NCBI GenBank assembly: GCA_001599915.1
Contig: BCIG01000003.1
Location: 682,001-746,000 of the forward strand
From: Symbiotaphrina buchneri
Lineage: Eukaryota > Ascomycota > Symbiotaphrinales > Symbiotaphrinaceae
Direction of reading: 5' to 3'
Length of the DNA stretch: 64,000 bases
The notes below the pieces were generated by a model. The model was not told the DNA's origin. It ran no database searches and saw only the letters and a program-made list of their open reading frames with translations. Positions 1 to 11,864 of this stretch are shown one piece after another. Each line of letters begins with the position of its first letter. The first letter of the stretch is position 1. The position numbers and the translations under genes were made by a program.

Positions 1-1810
1 GGGGCGAGAAGACAGTCCAGGCAGGCTCAGGCACGGTGCTGCTGAGGACCAGTTTTACACCGGCAGATAGCGGCAGCATCAGAGGCAGTCCGAGGAGCGT
101 GAATGACTCGGGACGAAGGAGTTTTCTTAGCCGCAGGAGCAGGGCAGTATCGGGGACGGTTCCAAGTTAGGCTGAGTCAAGAAGCCCAACTGTGCCTTGG
201 TGTTACGCATTTGAAGCGTTGATTCTTGCTTAATGAAAGATACCACTAATTCGAGCGCTTTACTTCTTGTCCTTTGACATGACCACTCAATGAAGTATTT
301 TGCTGGCAGATCCTCTTATACTCCTTAAGAATGGTCGTGCGGTAGGTCTGGCGAAAGTGCCGCGGCCATATCTTCTTGCTCTAAACGTAGGCGCTGTACC
401 CAGTGGGAAGACGTTGGGAATAAGCAGATTTGGATCGCCTCCATTGCCTGCTGACCGTGTCCCAATATGTGCAGACAAACTTTGTGAATGTATGAAGAAG
501 ATTGTTCGGCTTGACAGAGGTTACCGTCTCTTTCTTGCATGGACCTCTAACTTTGCCATCCATACCTAAGGTACTATGTGTCTCTACGAAGAAGTAGGTA
601 GTATCAGTATGAGGCAGGATCGGCCGCCAGTCCTTTTCGATGAAACCTTGCCAAAACATCAAGCCGCGAATGGAGGAGACCGGGTAGAAGTTCGAGCTGT
701 TGGGCATCAAACCAATCGTTTTGCATCAGCTCGCAAGACCGATCACCCTGCCCCAATTCTGGGCTCGCGGGGTACGGGGCAGGAGAGGGCCAAGCGCTGG
801 AACGCGTGCACTGCTGTGTGGATACAAGAGCACCCAGGATTGGACAAGTTTTGTAGGAGTAACGAATGAGAGCTGGATCCGCCGCAGATCAGCGCAGGAC
901 CTTCCAGTTATCGCGGTTAACCTAGATAGGTAAGATTCCAGGATGCAAAAGGCCGCTAGAAAACAGCAGGCTAGCCATATCTGTCTTGACCGATACAGGC
1001 ATGGTAAGGTACCTGTACGAAGTGTCCCTTTGGGAGTCACGTCCGTCTCAAGGTCGAGTTGGTTTGCTGAGCTGTTGGGCGGGTTTGCACTGAGTTCTTC
1101 GTATCTGATTGGTTGGCTGGGAAGTCATCTACAGACCAAGCGTAATTTAGCCTTATTATGAAGTACCTTACCGCTACCTGTGCGCTGCACGAGTACGGAA
1201 GTCCTACACCTACGAACGTACAGAATAGGACTTGTACGAAGTACCCTCCTGTGCTGCAGAAGCCCTCACGTCACCCACGCCAGCCAATCAAGAGGTGCAT
1301 GCACAGACAGCTGTTCGGATTCCGAGCCAAATGACCTAAGGTAAGTTAAGACGAGAGGCCAACCGACATCTTGCACGGTTAGGGGCCTCGTTCTGCCGTC
1401 ATCGCTCTCCTTCTCCTTTGCCTCATCATCTCTACCTTGCCCCTTTGATTCACTTTCTTCCCCACAACTCCTGAGTCCTGACTCGATTCGCCTCGCCGCC
1501 CTAAGTTCTCTCACGACAATAGAGCCTCGTCCTTGATCAATCTGCGATCAATTGAGTGTGAGGTGAGTTGTTTGCTTGCCCACCATTTCAGCTCATCCCG
1601 TGACTGTGGCTGGTGCTTTCGTGGCGACTTGGCCCTTTCTCTTGCACACCACCCTCAGAGAAAGTCGACTGGCTTCTACTCTTGGGCCGAGCATTCTCTA
1701 ACCCGGGTTGCTTTCCCGTTCATCGCATACAGATCCCCGTCTTGTCGGGCTGTTTACTGACGTTCGGATCAACTAGAAGGCATTCGAATTACCATCATCA
1801 GAGCGTCATC
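1..1810. other. Gene-free left flank and UGP1 leader
   Basis: I recognise no gene here. All open frames are short, overlap each other on both strands and resemble no family I know. The stretch from about 1380 to 1470 is rich in C and T on the plus strand, as is common in fungal promoters and leaders, and probably belongs to the promoter or 5' leader of UGP1. Copies of a TAAGGTAC/GTACCTTA-like motif occur near 1003-1017, 1161-1170 and 1337-1345. A neighbouring gene could end or begin just outside the window. Confidence 0.5.
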
Positions 1811-3871
1811 ATGGCCTCCAAAATCCGCGACGCTCTTCCTTCGCACCTGAAGTCAAATGCTGCTGCCAATGGCGGCGCTGAAGATGGCTTCGCCAGGAAA
1901 CACCATGGCAAGAGCCAGAGTCATGTTGTAAGTGGTCATTCTCGTCTCTGTCTGTCTCAGGGAAGCGAATGTTTCGGGTGCTGCCGCAGCCGTCGATCCT
2001 TCCATAATATCTACCTTGTGTGAAGCCACCTACTATCAAGAGTTGGCCTGTCGGGCCTTCCTATTGCGACTGCGTGACATGTGTCATATGCTATGTTGCA
2101 CGGCCACCCCGCTCATGCGTCAGCGCAAACGAGCTGCCCCTGACTCTCTACCTCCCTTTTCGGAGGCTGTTCCGATGCCAATGCACCTCCTACTCACACA
2201 TTCCTATCGATACCGGCAACACTATCATTTTTAACTTGCTTCGAAAGAAAGCATGAGAGCTAATGACATGGAAAAGGCGTTCGAGAACACCTCTACTTCG
2301 GTTGCCGCTAGCCAGATGCGAAATGCTCTGAACAATCTTGCCGATACCGTGAAAGATCCCGAGTTGAAGAAGAAGTTCGAGACTGAGATGGACAACTTCT
2401 TTGCCCTGTTCCGCAGATATTTGAACGATAAAGCCAAGGGCAACACACTGTGAGTGTTCCTATGAGCCGCGCAGCCTTTGATTTTCTCACGGAACAATTC
2501 CAACTGATTGGGTACCTTTCAGGGACTGGGATCGCATCCAACCCCCTCAGGCAGACCAGGTGGTCGACTACAATGACCTCCCCAATTCCGAGTCTGTGGA
2601 GTTCTTGAACAAGCTTGCCGTGCTCAAGCTCAATGGCGGTCTCGGTACGTCAATGGGCTGTGTTGGGCCAAAGTCGGTCATCGAAGTGCGCGAAGGCATG
2701 TCCTTCCTTGACCTATCCGTCCGCCAGATTGAGTACCTCAACCGCACATACGACTGCAATGTGCCGTTCGTGCTCATGAACTCATTCAACACCGACGATG
2801 ACACCCAGAACATCATCAAGAAATACGAAGGCCACAACGTGGACATCATGACCTTCAACCAGTCTCGATACCCTAGGATCATCAAGGACTCGTTGCTTCC
2901 CGCCCCTAAATCCTTCGACTCCCCGATCTCTGATTGGTACCCTCCTGGGCACGGTGACGTTTTTGAATCTCTGTACAACTCGGGTGTCCTCGAGAAACTC
3001 ATTGAGCGCGGGGTCGAGATCCTCTTCCTCTCCAACGTCGACAACCTGGGTGCTGTCGTCGACTTGAGAATCCTGCAACATATGGTTGAATCCAAAGCAG
3101 AATACATCATGGAGTTGACGGATAAGACCAAGGCGGACGTGAAGGGTGGGACCATCATCGACTACGAGGGCTCCGTCCGACTCCTTGAGATTGCCCAGGT
3201 GCCGAAGGAGCACGTTCAAGAGTTCAAGTCAATCAAGAAGTTCAAGTACTTCAACACGAACAACATCTGGTTGGACCTCAAGGCCATCAAGCGTGTTGTT
3301 GAGAACAATGAGCTCGCCATGGAGATCATTCCGAACGAGAAGTCCATCCCCGCCGACAAGAAGGGCGAGTCCGACGTGTCCATCGTCCAGCTGGAAACCG
3401 CTGTGGGTGCCGCTATCCGACACTTTAAGAACGCCCATGGTGTCAACGTCCCTCGCCGGCGTTTCTTACCCGTCAAGACCTGTTCCGACCTCATGCTTGT
3501 CAAATCAGATCTTTACAGCCTGAAGCACGGCCAACTAATGATGGACTCCAACCGTTTCGGCCCTGCCCCACTGGTCAAATTGGGCGGTGACTTCAAGAAA
3601 GTTAGCGATTTCCAGAAGCGCATTCCCAGTATCCCTAAGATCATCGAACTGGATCACCTGACCATCACTGGCGCTGTTACCCTTGGAAGAGGCGTGACTA
3701 TGAAAGGCACAGTGATCATTGTGGCGACCGAGGGTCATACCATTGACATTCCTCCTGGTAAGTTTCTCTATGAACCCCGACGTGGAGCTCGATAGACTAA
3801 CGCTTGTACAAAAAGGTTCCATCCTCGAGAACGTCGTCGTGCAAGGTAGCTTGCGACTGTTGGAGCATTAA
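1811..3871 (+). CDS. UGP1: UTP-glucose-1-phosphate uridylyltransferase
   Basis: This cytosolic enzyme makes UDP-glucose from UTP and glucose-1-phosphate, for wall glucans, trehalose and glycogen. Four exons are proposed: 1811-1927, 2277-2449, 2523-3757 and 3816-3871, which sum to 1581 nt (526 aa). All introns are GT-AG. The start fits the family N-terminus ([15 protein letters not shown]), and exon 2 opens with [18 protein letters not shown] as in other fungal UGPases. The nucleotide-binding loop [18 protein letters not shown] lies at the start of the catalytic domain, and the protein ends with the family's left-handed beta-helix tail ([18 protein letters not shown]). The first intron is long for this window (349 nt). 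The family is unmistakable; only the first intron borders are slightly uncertain. Confidence 0.96.
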
Positions 3872-4542
3872 GCTGCCAAGGGCTCAATTGGTATTTGCGT
3901 TTCTTGATCACCTTCATGCATCCTGGTCTCATTGTAAAGCGATGGAACGTGACAAAAAAGGGGTTCTCGCCTATCTACGGAAGGCGACAAAGCCGTTATT
4001 CTTGTAATTGCAGCTGCTAGGCTTATAGATACACTTCCAGTGATCTTCTCCAGATGGTCGCTTTACCCTTTGCATTGTGCCCCTGGTAATCCAACCTCGG
4101 ACAAGAAGATAAGAATTTCGCGGAACGGATGCCGGCTCCTGTAGTCCGTTTCGCACATGTACTTCATACATTTCTCGCATATTTCGTAATCCAACGTCTG
4201 TTCTTGAATAGTTGGACCTCCCCTCCGACCCCGTTTGACCTATGGAACAGGGTGATGAGAGTTGTACTGTCATTCATAAATGAACAGGGATGGCTTCCTG
4301 GCGTCGACCAACCAAGATGCGGCGCAGGCAGAGCCACGTTTCTGCCTGGGCGGTGACTGGTGGTGTGGGCACGCCTTTGCTACGTCGCACACCGTCGTGC
4401 TGCAGCGCGCTGCATCACTCCTCCAGGCTGAGCGTAGCCTGAGCTGGGTAGGCCATGTCTGTTCCGTCACCATCTCAGCGCCCTACGTGATATCCACCAT
4501 CAAGCCGTCAGCCTTCTGCTTTGCGGAGCCATATGCTGAAGG
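3872..4542. other. Intergenic, UGP1 to DUF7514 gene
   Basis: It holds the UGP1 3' region and the promoter of the next gene, both on the plus strand. I see no gene, RNA or repeat in it. Confidence 0.5.
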
Positions 4543-6051
4543 ATGTCCCATGCCGAGAGCGCTACTGGGGCCGAGTCCTGGGGCTTTTTGATCTCAGGGA
4601 AGAACGCAACAGGCAAGCTGGAGGCTCTGCTTTTGGGCATTGCTGAATACGTGGTAAGGCCGTGCAGTCGACGAATGGCAGGTAGTTGGACGGCTGACAC
4701 TGGAAGACAGAGCTCTAACATCGAGCCGAAGGATACCCAATGTCTCACCCCGGTCAAACTTGCGCAATTCTATCGTGACTTGGGAGGGAATTGGGATATC
4801 TTCTTCCTGGACAGCCCACACTCGTCCATCTCATGCGTCTACCGTTCCTTAGGATGTCTCCATTCCCTACAGCCGACCACTGACGCTTTCGCCCCTCCTT
4901 CCATCCCGGCCCTTATACCACGTGGGTTCGTCCGATGGCAGACAATCCAGCTTCTCATGGATCCCGATGAGCACGTGCGGTATCTACAAGAGGCGCTGAC
5001 GAAGTGGAACCTGGTTGATCCGACTAATGGTCAGCCGTTCCCAAAGGAACTGCCCAGAACATGCTTTCCTGAAGGGAGGGACGAGGAGATGGAACGCTGG
5101 CATGACGATCGTCTTGAATGGTTGAAACAGAATCTGGAAGAAACTCATGACCGGGCAACAAGGCCACAACGCAGACCAGGAGTCCCAGACAGCCGGCCAG
5201 GCTCCAACGCGCCCTCCCGCGACCCTTCCTCGGAACGGGCACCAGGCTCGAGAGACAGAATGCCTCATCCCGCCAGCCGCTTCCCAAGATTCGATCCCCG
5301 TGCCCACATGAGACATGTATCCCCCTCTCCTGTGCCGCCCTCCCCCTTCTACAATGTGCCTCGCAACCGACGCGCCACGCATCCTCGCCGTAGGAGTCTT
5401 CCTGATGAATATCGCGGTGCTTCCCCCCTGCACCACACATCACCTCCTCACCACTACCGGCACGGCTCCCAGTCGGCCATGAACCCCAGCCCCACGACCT
5501 CCAGTTCCGGCTCCTCGACTGAAGACGAAAGGGAGCCGCGCAGCCAGACGCGCATGAGCCCCAAGACCCAGCACCGCCCCTACTTCCAGCCTCTGGGCGC
5601 GAGCCATCTTTCCCCTCATCGTTTCCCGTTCTCCAACTCCCAAGCACCGCAGCCGGCCCCGCCGCCGCAGGAAGTCCCGCCAGGCAGGCGGCACTCGGAT
5701 CATCGACCAACGTCCAGCGGCGACTGGGACTTTCGATATGCAGATCCAATGCCGAATCGAATGGATGCGCAGTACCGGCATCAAGGGGCGGCCTCGTTAC
5801 AAATGGGAATGGCTCAGGTTCCGCCCTATGCTGCCAGGCCTGACACTCACTGGGGTAACATCGATCCGGCCTTCGGCGGAAGGGGCGCCCGCTTGGGCGG
5901 GGAGGCACCTTATGGCTGGCCACGATACGTGGACGGACGGACGCGAGGCGGACACGGCCTTGGAGCAAGCCGAGCAAGGGGAAGGGCTCCCATGAACCCG
6001 ATGGTCGGCGTAGATGGGCGAAGGTACGCCAATGACGGTATCTTTTGGTGA
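4543..6051 (+). CDS. DUF7514-type protein, proline/arginine-rich
   Basis: No biochemical function is known to me. The N-terminal 150 or so residues match a fungal domain I recall as DUF7514: WGFLISGKNATGKLEALLLG, then IEPKDTQCLTPVKLAQFYRD, LGGNWDIFFLDSPHSSIS, and an IPALIPRGFVRWQTIQLL segment. The C-terminal two thirds is low complexity, rich in Pro, Ser, Arg and Gly, with a PSPFYNVPRNRRATHPRRRS stretch and an RGG-like end, so it is probably disordered. A 57-nt GT-AG intron is likely at 4654-4710 (GTAAGG donor, CTGAC branch, ACAG acceptor); its removal joins EYV to SSNIEPKD and gives 483 aa. The intron is a multiple of three and has no stop, so retention would keep the frame. The start ATG at 4543 leaves only 12 residues before the domain. 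Confidence 0.8.
   Translation: MSHAESATGAESWGFLISGKNATGKLEALLLGIAEYVVRPCSRRMAGSWTADTGRQSSNIEPKDTQCLTPVKLAQFYRDLGGNWDIFFLDSPHSSISCVYRSLGCLHSLQPTTDAFAPPSIPALIPRGFVRWQTIQLLMDPDEHVRYLQEALTKWNLVDPTNGQPFPKELPRTCFPEGRDEEMERWHDDRLEWLKQNLEETHDRATRPQRRPGVPDSRPGSNAPSRDPSSERAPGSRDRMPHPASRFPRFDPRAHMRHVSPSPVPPSPFYNVPRNRRATHPRRRSLPDEYRGASPLHHTSPPHHYRHGSQSAMNPSPTTSSSGSSTEDEREPRSQTRMSPKTQHRPYFQPLGASHLSPHRFPFSNSQAPQPAPPPQEVPPGRRHSDHRPTSSGDWDFRYADPMPNRMDAQYRHQGAASLQMGMAQVPPYAARPDTHWGNIDPAFGGRGARLGGEAPYGWPRYVDGRTRGGHGLGASRARGRAPMNPMVGVDGRRYANDGIFW
4654..4710 (+). other. In-frame 57-nt intron in DUF7514 gene
   Basis: The borders are GTAAGG at the donor and GACAG at the acceptor, with CTGAC about 15 nt before the acceptor. 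The translated intron does not fit the family, while the flanks do. The intron is stop-free and 3n long. Confidence 0.75.
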
Positions 6052-6614
6052 TGATGCAACGCCTTGGAAAGACAGAACGGCGAGTTTACGACGGTTATGA
6101 CGTATGATGTTGCATGATCCTTTGTTTGCTTCATGCTGTTCCATTTTTGGTTCCGTGCTGGACGTTTCGGTTTCTTTGGTCGCTAAGTTGGGATACCCTC
6201 CTTCTGTCATGCATGAAAGGCTACACATATCTAGAGATGGTGCCTGGCCAAATCAACTCCATGCTTCTCTCACGGCTTTCGCCTCCTCCCTCAACCCTCA
6301 ACAGGAAATTCAGACGCCAGCCGTGCAGTGAATTCCTTCAGATTAGGTGAGCACATTCGACATTCAGCCGATTGGTCCAGCCGCCGGATAGTATGACCAA
6401 GATGATCACTGGCTCTCTAATAAAATGGTCGGTAACCCTTTCGGTCTGACAGCCTGTGCCCTTCCCCAGCACTGTATAACCCCAAACACCTATGCTATGC
6501 TGTTGATGCCAACAGATACCGCCCAAACAGGTTCTGGAAACATGCAGCATCAAGCGCCAATCAATGCAAGCTTGCTGGAAAGAGAATTTTCGAGAATGCA
6601 CACTTCTCCTGGAC
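6052..6614. other. Convergent intergenic region
   Basis: It lies between the 3' ends of the DUF7514 gene (+) and the LicD-like gene (-). I see no gene in it; the small open frames look random. Confidence 0.5.
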
Positions 6615-8067
6615 TCAGCCATTCGGTTTCGGGAGGTTCTGGTTAAAATTCTTCAGATTTTTCGGCTTAGGCTTCGTCTTTCCGCTCCTTTGGTTCTTGA
6701 CTGCTTCCCACTCATGTGAAGTATCATTCCATCGGTGACTGCCGGAAGGGATGGAAGTCAGCAGCTCTTCCGACACAAAGAAAATGAATGACTCCTGTTG
6801 TGTAGCCTTGGCTAAACGAGAAAACTGCGTGGCGTCCAATGTTGACAGCTGCACACCGCTGCAAGGGACCTCAGGGATCGGTTGTCGAGCCGGGGCAGCG
6901 GATGCGCAAGCCGGTATCGTTTCAGGTATGACAAGGGATGGTGGAGGAAGAAAAATACATAGCATAACTTGCGGAAACAAAGGATACTCACTGTTCGAAT
7001 TCCTGCTGTGTCAGGGATTTGGCACCATACTCCTCGATCAAGACGCCAGTATAGTCGAAGGGAATCTTGACAGCTGTACCTTCGAATGTGCTATCCCGCA
7101 GTGGGAAAATGTCCTTCTCCTGTAGGTGGTCAATCTTAGCCAACAGTGCGTAAGGTCTTGGTCAGGGGTAAGCCAAACCAGGTAATGATGCTTGTCCTTG
7201 CACATGAGGGCGCCTTCAATTCCTTCTGCCTCTGCCGTCTCATTTCTTCTTACCGAAGTGATGTCAATGAACAGACCGGTATGTGTATCTATCCATCTTG
7301 CATCGATCATGTTGAGCTTGTCGGACGGCAAGCGGAAGATGTAATGTGGGTTAATCTCCAGTAAATAGGTCCTGCCTTCTGGGATACCCGGAGTTTTGTA
7401 TGTGTAGGTGGTCATATTGTAGTAGCTCGCCATAAAGTGCATCGTCGCTTCGGTGACTTGCATGTCGACGTCCGAGTCCCATGGCATGACCTTGAGAGAA
7501 GAACGTGAGCACAGACAACACAATATTCCTGTCTCGCGGAGAAGGTTCACCTTGCCATTCCACCACCACCCCAACAGTGTTCCGTGCATGATCCAGGTCT
7601 CGGCGCCTATATCTCTCATTGTTGACAAGTAGGTCTGAATCAGAGCTGATAGGGCAATGAGCCGTTCTCCATACGACACTTGCTTGTCCGCAAAGCTTGG
7701 ACACTCAGCCAGCTGCACGGCAGAAGGGCGCACCAAGGAACAGAGCCTGCTCTTACCGGCCGTCGTAATGAGGGTGGAAACTGCATTGGTGCATCAGCTT
7801 TATATCGTCCAAGGGGCGAGAACCGTCTTACACTGATTCATCTGGAACAAAACGTCAGTAATCGTCTCCTAGTCGCCGTGGGGACTTACGGAAGTATTTC
7901 TCTTGTGGATCCCCAGTTGCCCCGCTACGATCTCTGTCGAGTCTTGTTCGAACGCTGTAGAAGTCCGCATGACGTTTGACTACGGGGCTTGCATGGACAG
8001 ATCCCGTCAAGCAAGACAATAGCGCCAGCAGCACACATGGCCAGTGGAGCATTGCAATGGAGGTCAC
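6615..8067 (-). CDS. LicD family / Mnn4-like phosphotransferase
   Basis: This is a predicted secretory-pathway protein of the LicD nucleotidyl/phosphotransferase family, related to yeast Mnn4, which is needed to add mannosylphosphate to N-glycans. A hydrophobic signal sequence follows the ATG (MLHWPCVLLALLSCLTGSVH region). The LicD core reads ETWIMHGTLLGWWWNGK, then VMPWDSDVDMQV with the DxD pair, and later GRTYLLEINPHYIFR and DARWIDTHTGLFIDIT. Proposed exons, 5' to 3': 8067-7890, 7841-7832, 7780-7757, 7695-7551, 7490-7179, 7119-6992, 6858-6615. They total 1041 nt (346 aa) in one frame and restore KYFHESVFHPHYDGRFADKQ, the family's usual lead-in. Exon 2 is only 10 nt. The start of exon 6 could also be 7134. 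The C-terminus is Lys-rich. Substrate is inferred from family only. Confidence 0.85.
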
Positions 8068-9959
8068 CGAGACGGCGCTGACATATTATGGTGCTGAGTA
8101 GCGAGCAGGTGAATGAAGAGCGCTATTTTTCGTACACAAAGAGGCTCGAGTCAGCGTCCTGTAGTTCGGTTGAAGAGCCAGAATCTGGGAGCAGAGAGGC
8201 ACACGAGACGAATTTGGACTGGAGGTTGTGGTTTGGGGAAAGAAGCTGGAGAAGGAAGAAGGGAAGGTCGCGTGCACAAGGGAAGGAAGAAAACATTACC
8301 TTGGGAAAGCGACAGCGCGGACGCAGGGAAGGGATTACCGGGCGACGATCCTGTAGCAAACGGGCAACGCCATCTGCATACGAATCCCAGCGCAGTAGTA
8401 TTGTGTAGTGGTAGGAGTAGGACGGGCGTCGGTATGTGGAGTAAGGGCTAACAAATAATAGGGAGCGACGGGGGGCCAATTAAGGTATTGTCCGCGGTCT
8501 AATATGAGATGAGTAAATGGAAAGCAAAGATCAGCCGGAGAGGGACAACATAGCGAAGGTGTCTGTCTAAGGTACGTCGTCGTATTTGATTATGGGGGCT
8601 GCGGGTCCACACCAGCGGGAGTCCGAGGGCGGCCACTTGTCTGGAACGGACTGAAGGAGAGTCTCGACGCTGGATGCTGGCGGCTGCTCGGGCGCGATGC
8701 GCTTACGGAAAGAAAGGGAAACCTTCCTACCTTATGAACGACACCACCCTAGAAGTACATAGCCGCCGCACGTAATGGCATGGACGATGGCCGTTTCAGG
8801 TCTCATTCGTCCGGCATCAGATCCATTATTAACATTCATTTTCGTTAGTAAATAACGCTGAAGCTTCGTACAGGACAACGGGTACGAGCACGCACATACG
8901 AATACCAATGATAGAAGCGGTACCCTATGAAGATCTTACGTTGCCTGGTCCATCAGAAAGCGTCAGCAGACTTGGCGCACTAATCCCCCGAAGCGCTAGT
9001 TTCAGCCATTCCGGCTTGGAAGTCGGGAAGGCCGTTTGCGATCGATCAACATCCCCCGACCAACCACGCGGCTTCATCCGCCTGTGGCGACCGGTCTCGA
9101 CCCTTTTGACAAATGCTGGGAGTGGAATGGGAAGGGAGAGGGGGTCATTCTAAGATGGCCGTTTGTGCATAGAGTGCGCGGACAAAACGAAATGGACGAA
9201 GTGCACGAAAACTTCGAACGAGGGGGACGCGTAAGCCAAGGAGGACAAGCTTTCCGCACACAAAGCTTAGCATTGCTTGGGCCAGGCGTTTGGCTGCAGG
9301 TGCAGGTGATCGAGTGCTCACTCCTTTGTTTCGGGTCCGCCAAGCCGCCAAGGAGAACACTTCCCCATCGCTTCCGCTCACCACAGCTGGGCAATGGTTC
9401 CTCATTGGTCAGTTGACTACCTTACGTGCTCGAATCTGCTTCGATGGAAGATGCCGTCCAGTGCGTACGAGTCCCCCTTGCACCTCTACCAATAACAACA
9501 AAACAGAAGACAGGTGACTGGAACCTCACTGTTCGTGCAAGTTTGCTCTGCCTGCTCAAAAATGCAAGCAAGGTGCACCAGTGTCTACGAAGCCTAAGGT
9601 AGAAAGAAAAAGGACAAGTCACAGACAAAAAGCCTTGAGCGAAAAGGCAATTTCCAGCCTCGCTCCATTCGGAAAATGGGAATACCTGGAATCATCTTCC
9701 GCTTACGTATGCAGAGGCGAATACGGCACGATACTTGACAAAGTCCATGTTTACTCCAACCCTTCTCGCCGTGTCGCGCGTTCCATGTAAACAATCCTCG
9801 GCAAGTTACGTAGAGAAGGATGTTGGACCTGTATTATTCCGTCTTCCCATCGTCACATCTCGCTCAGTATACCTTGCACGCACATATACCGTCAAGTTGA
9901 GGAGCGCTTCGTAGCACGGTCAATCCGTTTTGCTGCTATACTACGGCGTAAAGAATCGA
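8068..9959. other. Intergenic, 1.9 kb
   Basis: It contains the promoter of the LicD-like gene (minus strand, starting at 8067) and the 3' flank of the photolyase. Open frames here are short and mutually overlapping, and I recognise none. TAAGGTA-type motifs occur near 8571, 9419 and 9594. I see no RNA gene. Confidence 0.5.
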
Positions 9960-11864
9960 TTATGCAGTTACTCTGCCCAGCCCTTGCTTATACCTCTCAA
10001 GCGCTTTGTTTCTCCTCTCCCTGTGGTCCACAACTTGTTTTGGGTATCCTTTCTTCCTAGCTTCGGCCCCTGCGCCTCGCCCATACGGATCATGAATCGC
10101 AGGTCCTTGTACCCCAGCCAATTCAGGAACCCATTTCCTGATGTACCCTCCCTCAGGGTCAAATCGCTCGCTTTGAGTCGTGGGATTGAAGATGCGGAAG
10201 TAGGGCTGAGGGTCGACGCCGGTGCTGGCGCTGAAGCCCCAGCCCCCATTGTTCGAAGCAAAGTCGCCGTCAAGCAGATGCTCCATGAAATATCGTTCGC
10301 CCATCCTCCAGTCGAGGAGGAGATCCTTGGCTAGGAACGACGCCACGGTCATCCGGCAGCGGTTGTGCATGTAACCCGTCTCGTTCAACTGTCGCATGGC
10401 CGCGTCCACGAGCGGATATCCCGTTCGACCCTCGCACCATGCTTGGAAGAGCTCATCGTCGTATTCCCACTCGATATTGGTATACTCAGGCTTGAACGGC
10501 TTATTCATACTACCGGCGAGCAAGAATTAGCCACAGCGCCGAGGCCGTCAACGGTCAGCTTACCAAATATAGGGCCAATGGACCAGGACATGTTTATAGA
10601 AATCCCTCCAGGCCACTTCGCTGATCCAACCAACGACGCCCGTATTCCCACCGTCCAGCTTCTTCGTACTATTCATATCCCGTGCTTTCCTGACCGCTGT
10701 CCGCGCGCTCAGGGTGCCTGAACTGAGGTGAACGCTTATAACAGCAGTGCTGTTCGCGGCGGGGAAATTTCTCGTGTCCTTGTACCGCCCAATCTTTTCG
10801 TTGAGGAATTTGTCCAGCCGATGGAGCGCCTCATGTTCTCCTGCCGGCCAAAGTGACTTATATCTTCTCTTCTCCTCGTCGTTAAGCGCTTTGTTGGCCG
10901 GTGCGGACGGGAGATTACCATCAAAGATGTTCTTGAATCTTTCACGGCTACCCCCAGGATTCCTGGAGGGCCTTTCGTACAGTTCAAGATTGTTGTGATG
11001 CTCATGCAAGTATGCAATCCACGCCCGGAACCATGGGCTGTAAACCGCATACTGCTTGCCCTGTTGTGTAGATAATTCCCCAGGGGCTACCACACAAGTA
11101 TCGTGGACCGCATTAAAGGAGATGCCCTGTTCTAAGCATTTTCGTGTCATCGTAGCCTCGCGACGGAGTTCGTCAACCTCATATTCGATGTTGCAATATA
11201 GATGGTTTGCTCCCCAGCTCTTACAGAGTTGGATGATTCTCTGTGGAACAGCTTTGCGTTTCTCGACCGTTTCGACGTGAAGAGGGATGTCGAGCTTACC
11301 CAGCTCGTCCTTAAGAACCTGGAGTGTTCGCAACTCAAAATCCACCCTCGGGCCACTGGTTAGATGGGCTTGGTAATCCTGGGGCGATAAGATGAACATG
11401 CAGACTAAAGGTAGACCGTTATCCGTGGCCTTTTGCGCCGCCTCATGTAAGGCCTTGTTGTCGAATGTCCTCAGGTCACGTTTAAACCAGTGGACTACCG
11501 CGCGATCGACCTTGATCATTTCTCGCTGCTCAGCAGTTTCAGACATGGCCTTCTCTAGCGTCTCAATCGGCTTTTCCAATTTGCCTTGGGCATATTGTAG
11601 TGCCCGCTGATTGCTCATCTCTGGTGGATAGAATTCACGTTGCACGATTCCGTATTCCTCTGCTTTGGCCGGCTCATCGCCATTGACGTGCTTGACTATT
11701 GACTTTGCGGACTTCTTCACGACGGTTTCCGCGAAATTGGAGGCCCCTGCTAAAGCAAGGCCCGCTTTCCGCTTCTTGCCCGCAAAGCCGTTGAAGGTCA
11801 TATTGGGACGCGCTGTCACAGAGGGATAACCACAAAAGCCTTGCGATCTATTTATGAGGGACAA
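9960..11864 (-). CDS. PHR1: Deoxyribodipyrimidine photolyase (class I CPD)
   Basis: This light-driven, FAD-dependent enzyme splits cyclobutane pyrimidine dimers. Two exons, 11864-10564 and 10509-9960, total 1851 nt (616 aa); joining them gives WPYICMNKPFKPEYTNIEW, as in other fungal photolyases. The antenna-chromophore domain begins at VVHWFKRDLRTFDNKAL (about residue 120). The FAD-binding and DNA-binding core contains TGYPLVDAAMRQL, NRCRMTVASFLAKDLL and the diagnostic NNGGWGFSASTGVDPQPYFR, followed by FDPEGGYIRKWVPEL. The first about 100 residues are a family-variable, basic region with KKRK (a possible nuclear signal). A second in-frame ATG lies at 11801, just before the KKRK, so a short form without the first 21 residues is possible. 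The intron is 54 nt with a GTAAGC donor. Confidence 0.96.

Noticed and set aside
381-710. A 109-codon open frame on the minus strand at the left end
   Set aside because: Several frames on both strands are open here and none resembles a known family; no splice signals make a longer product.
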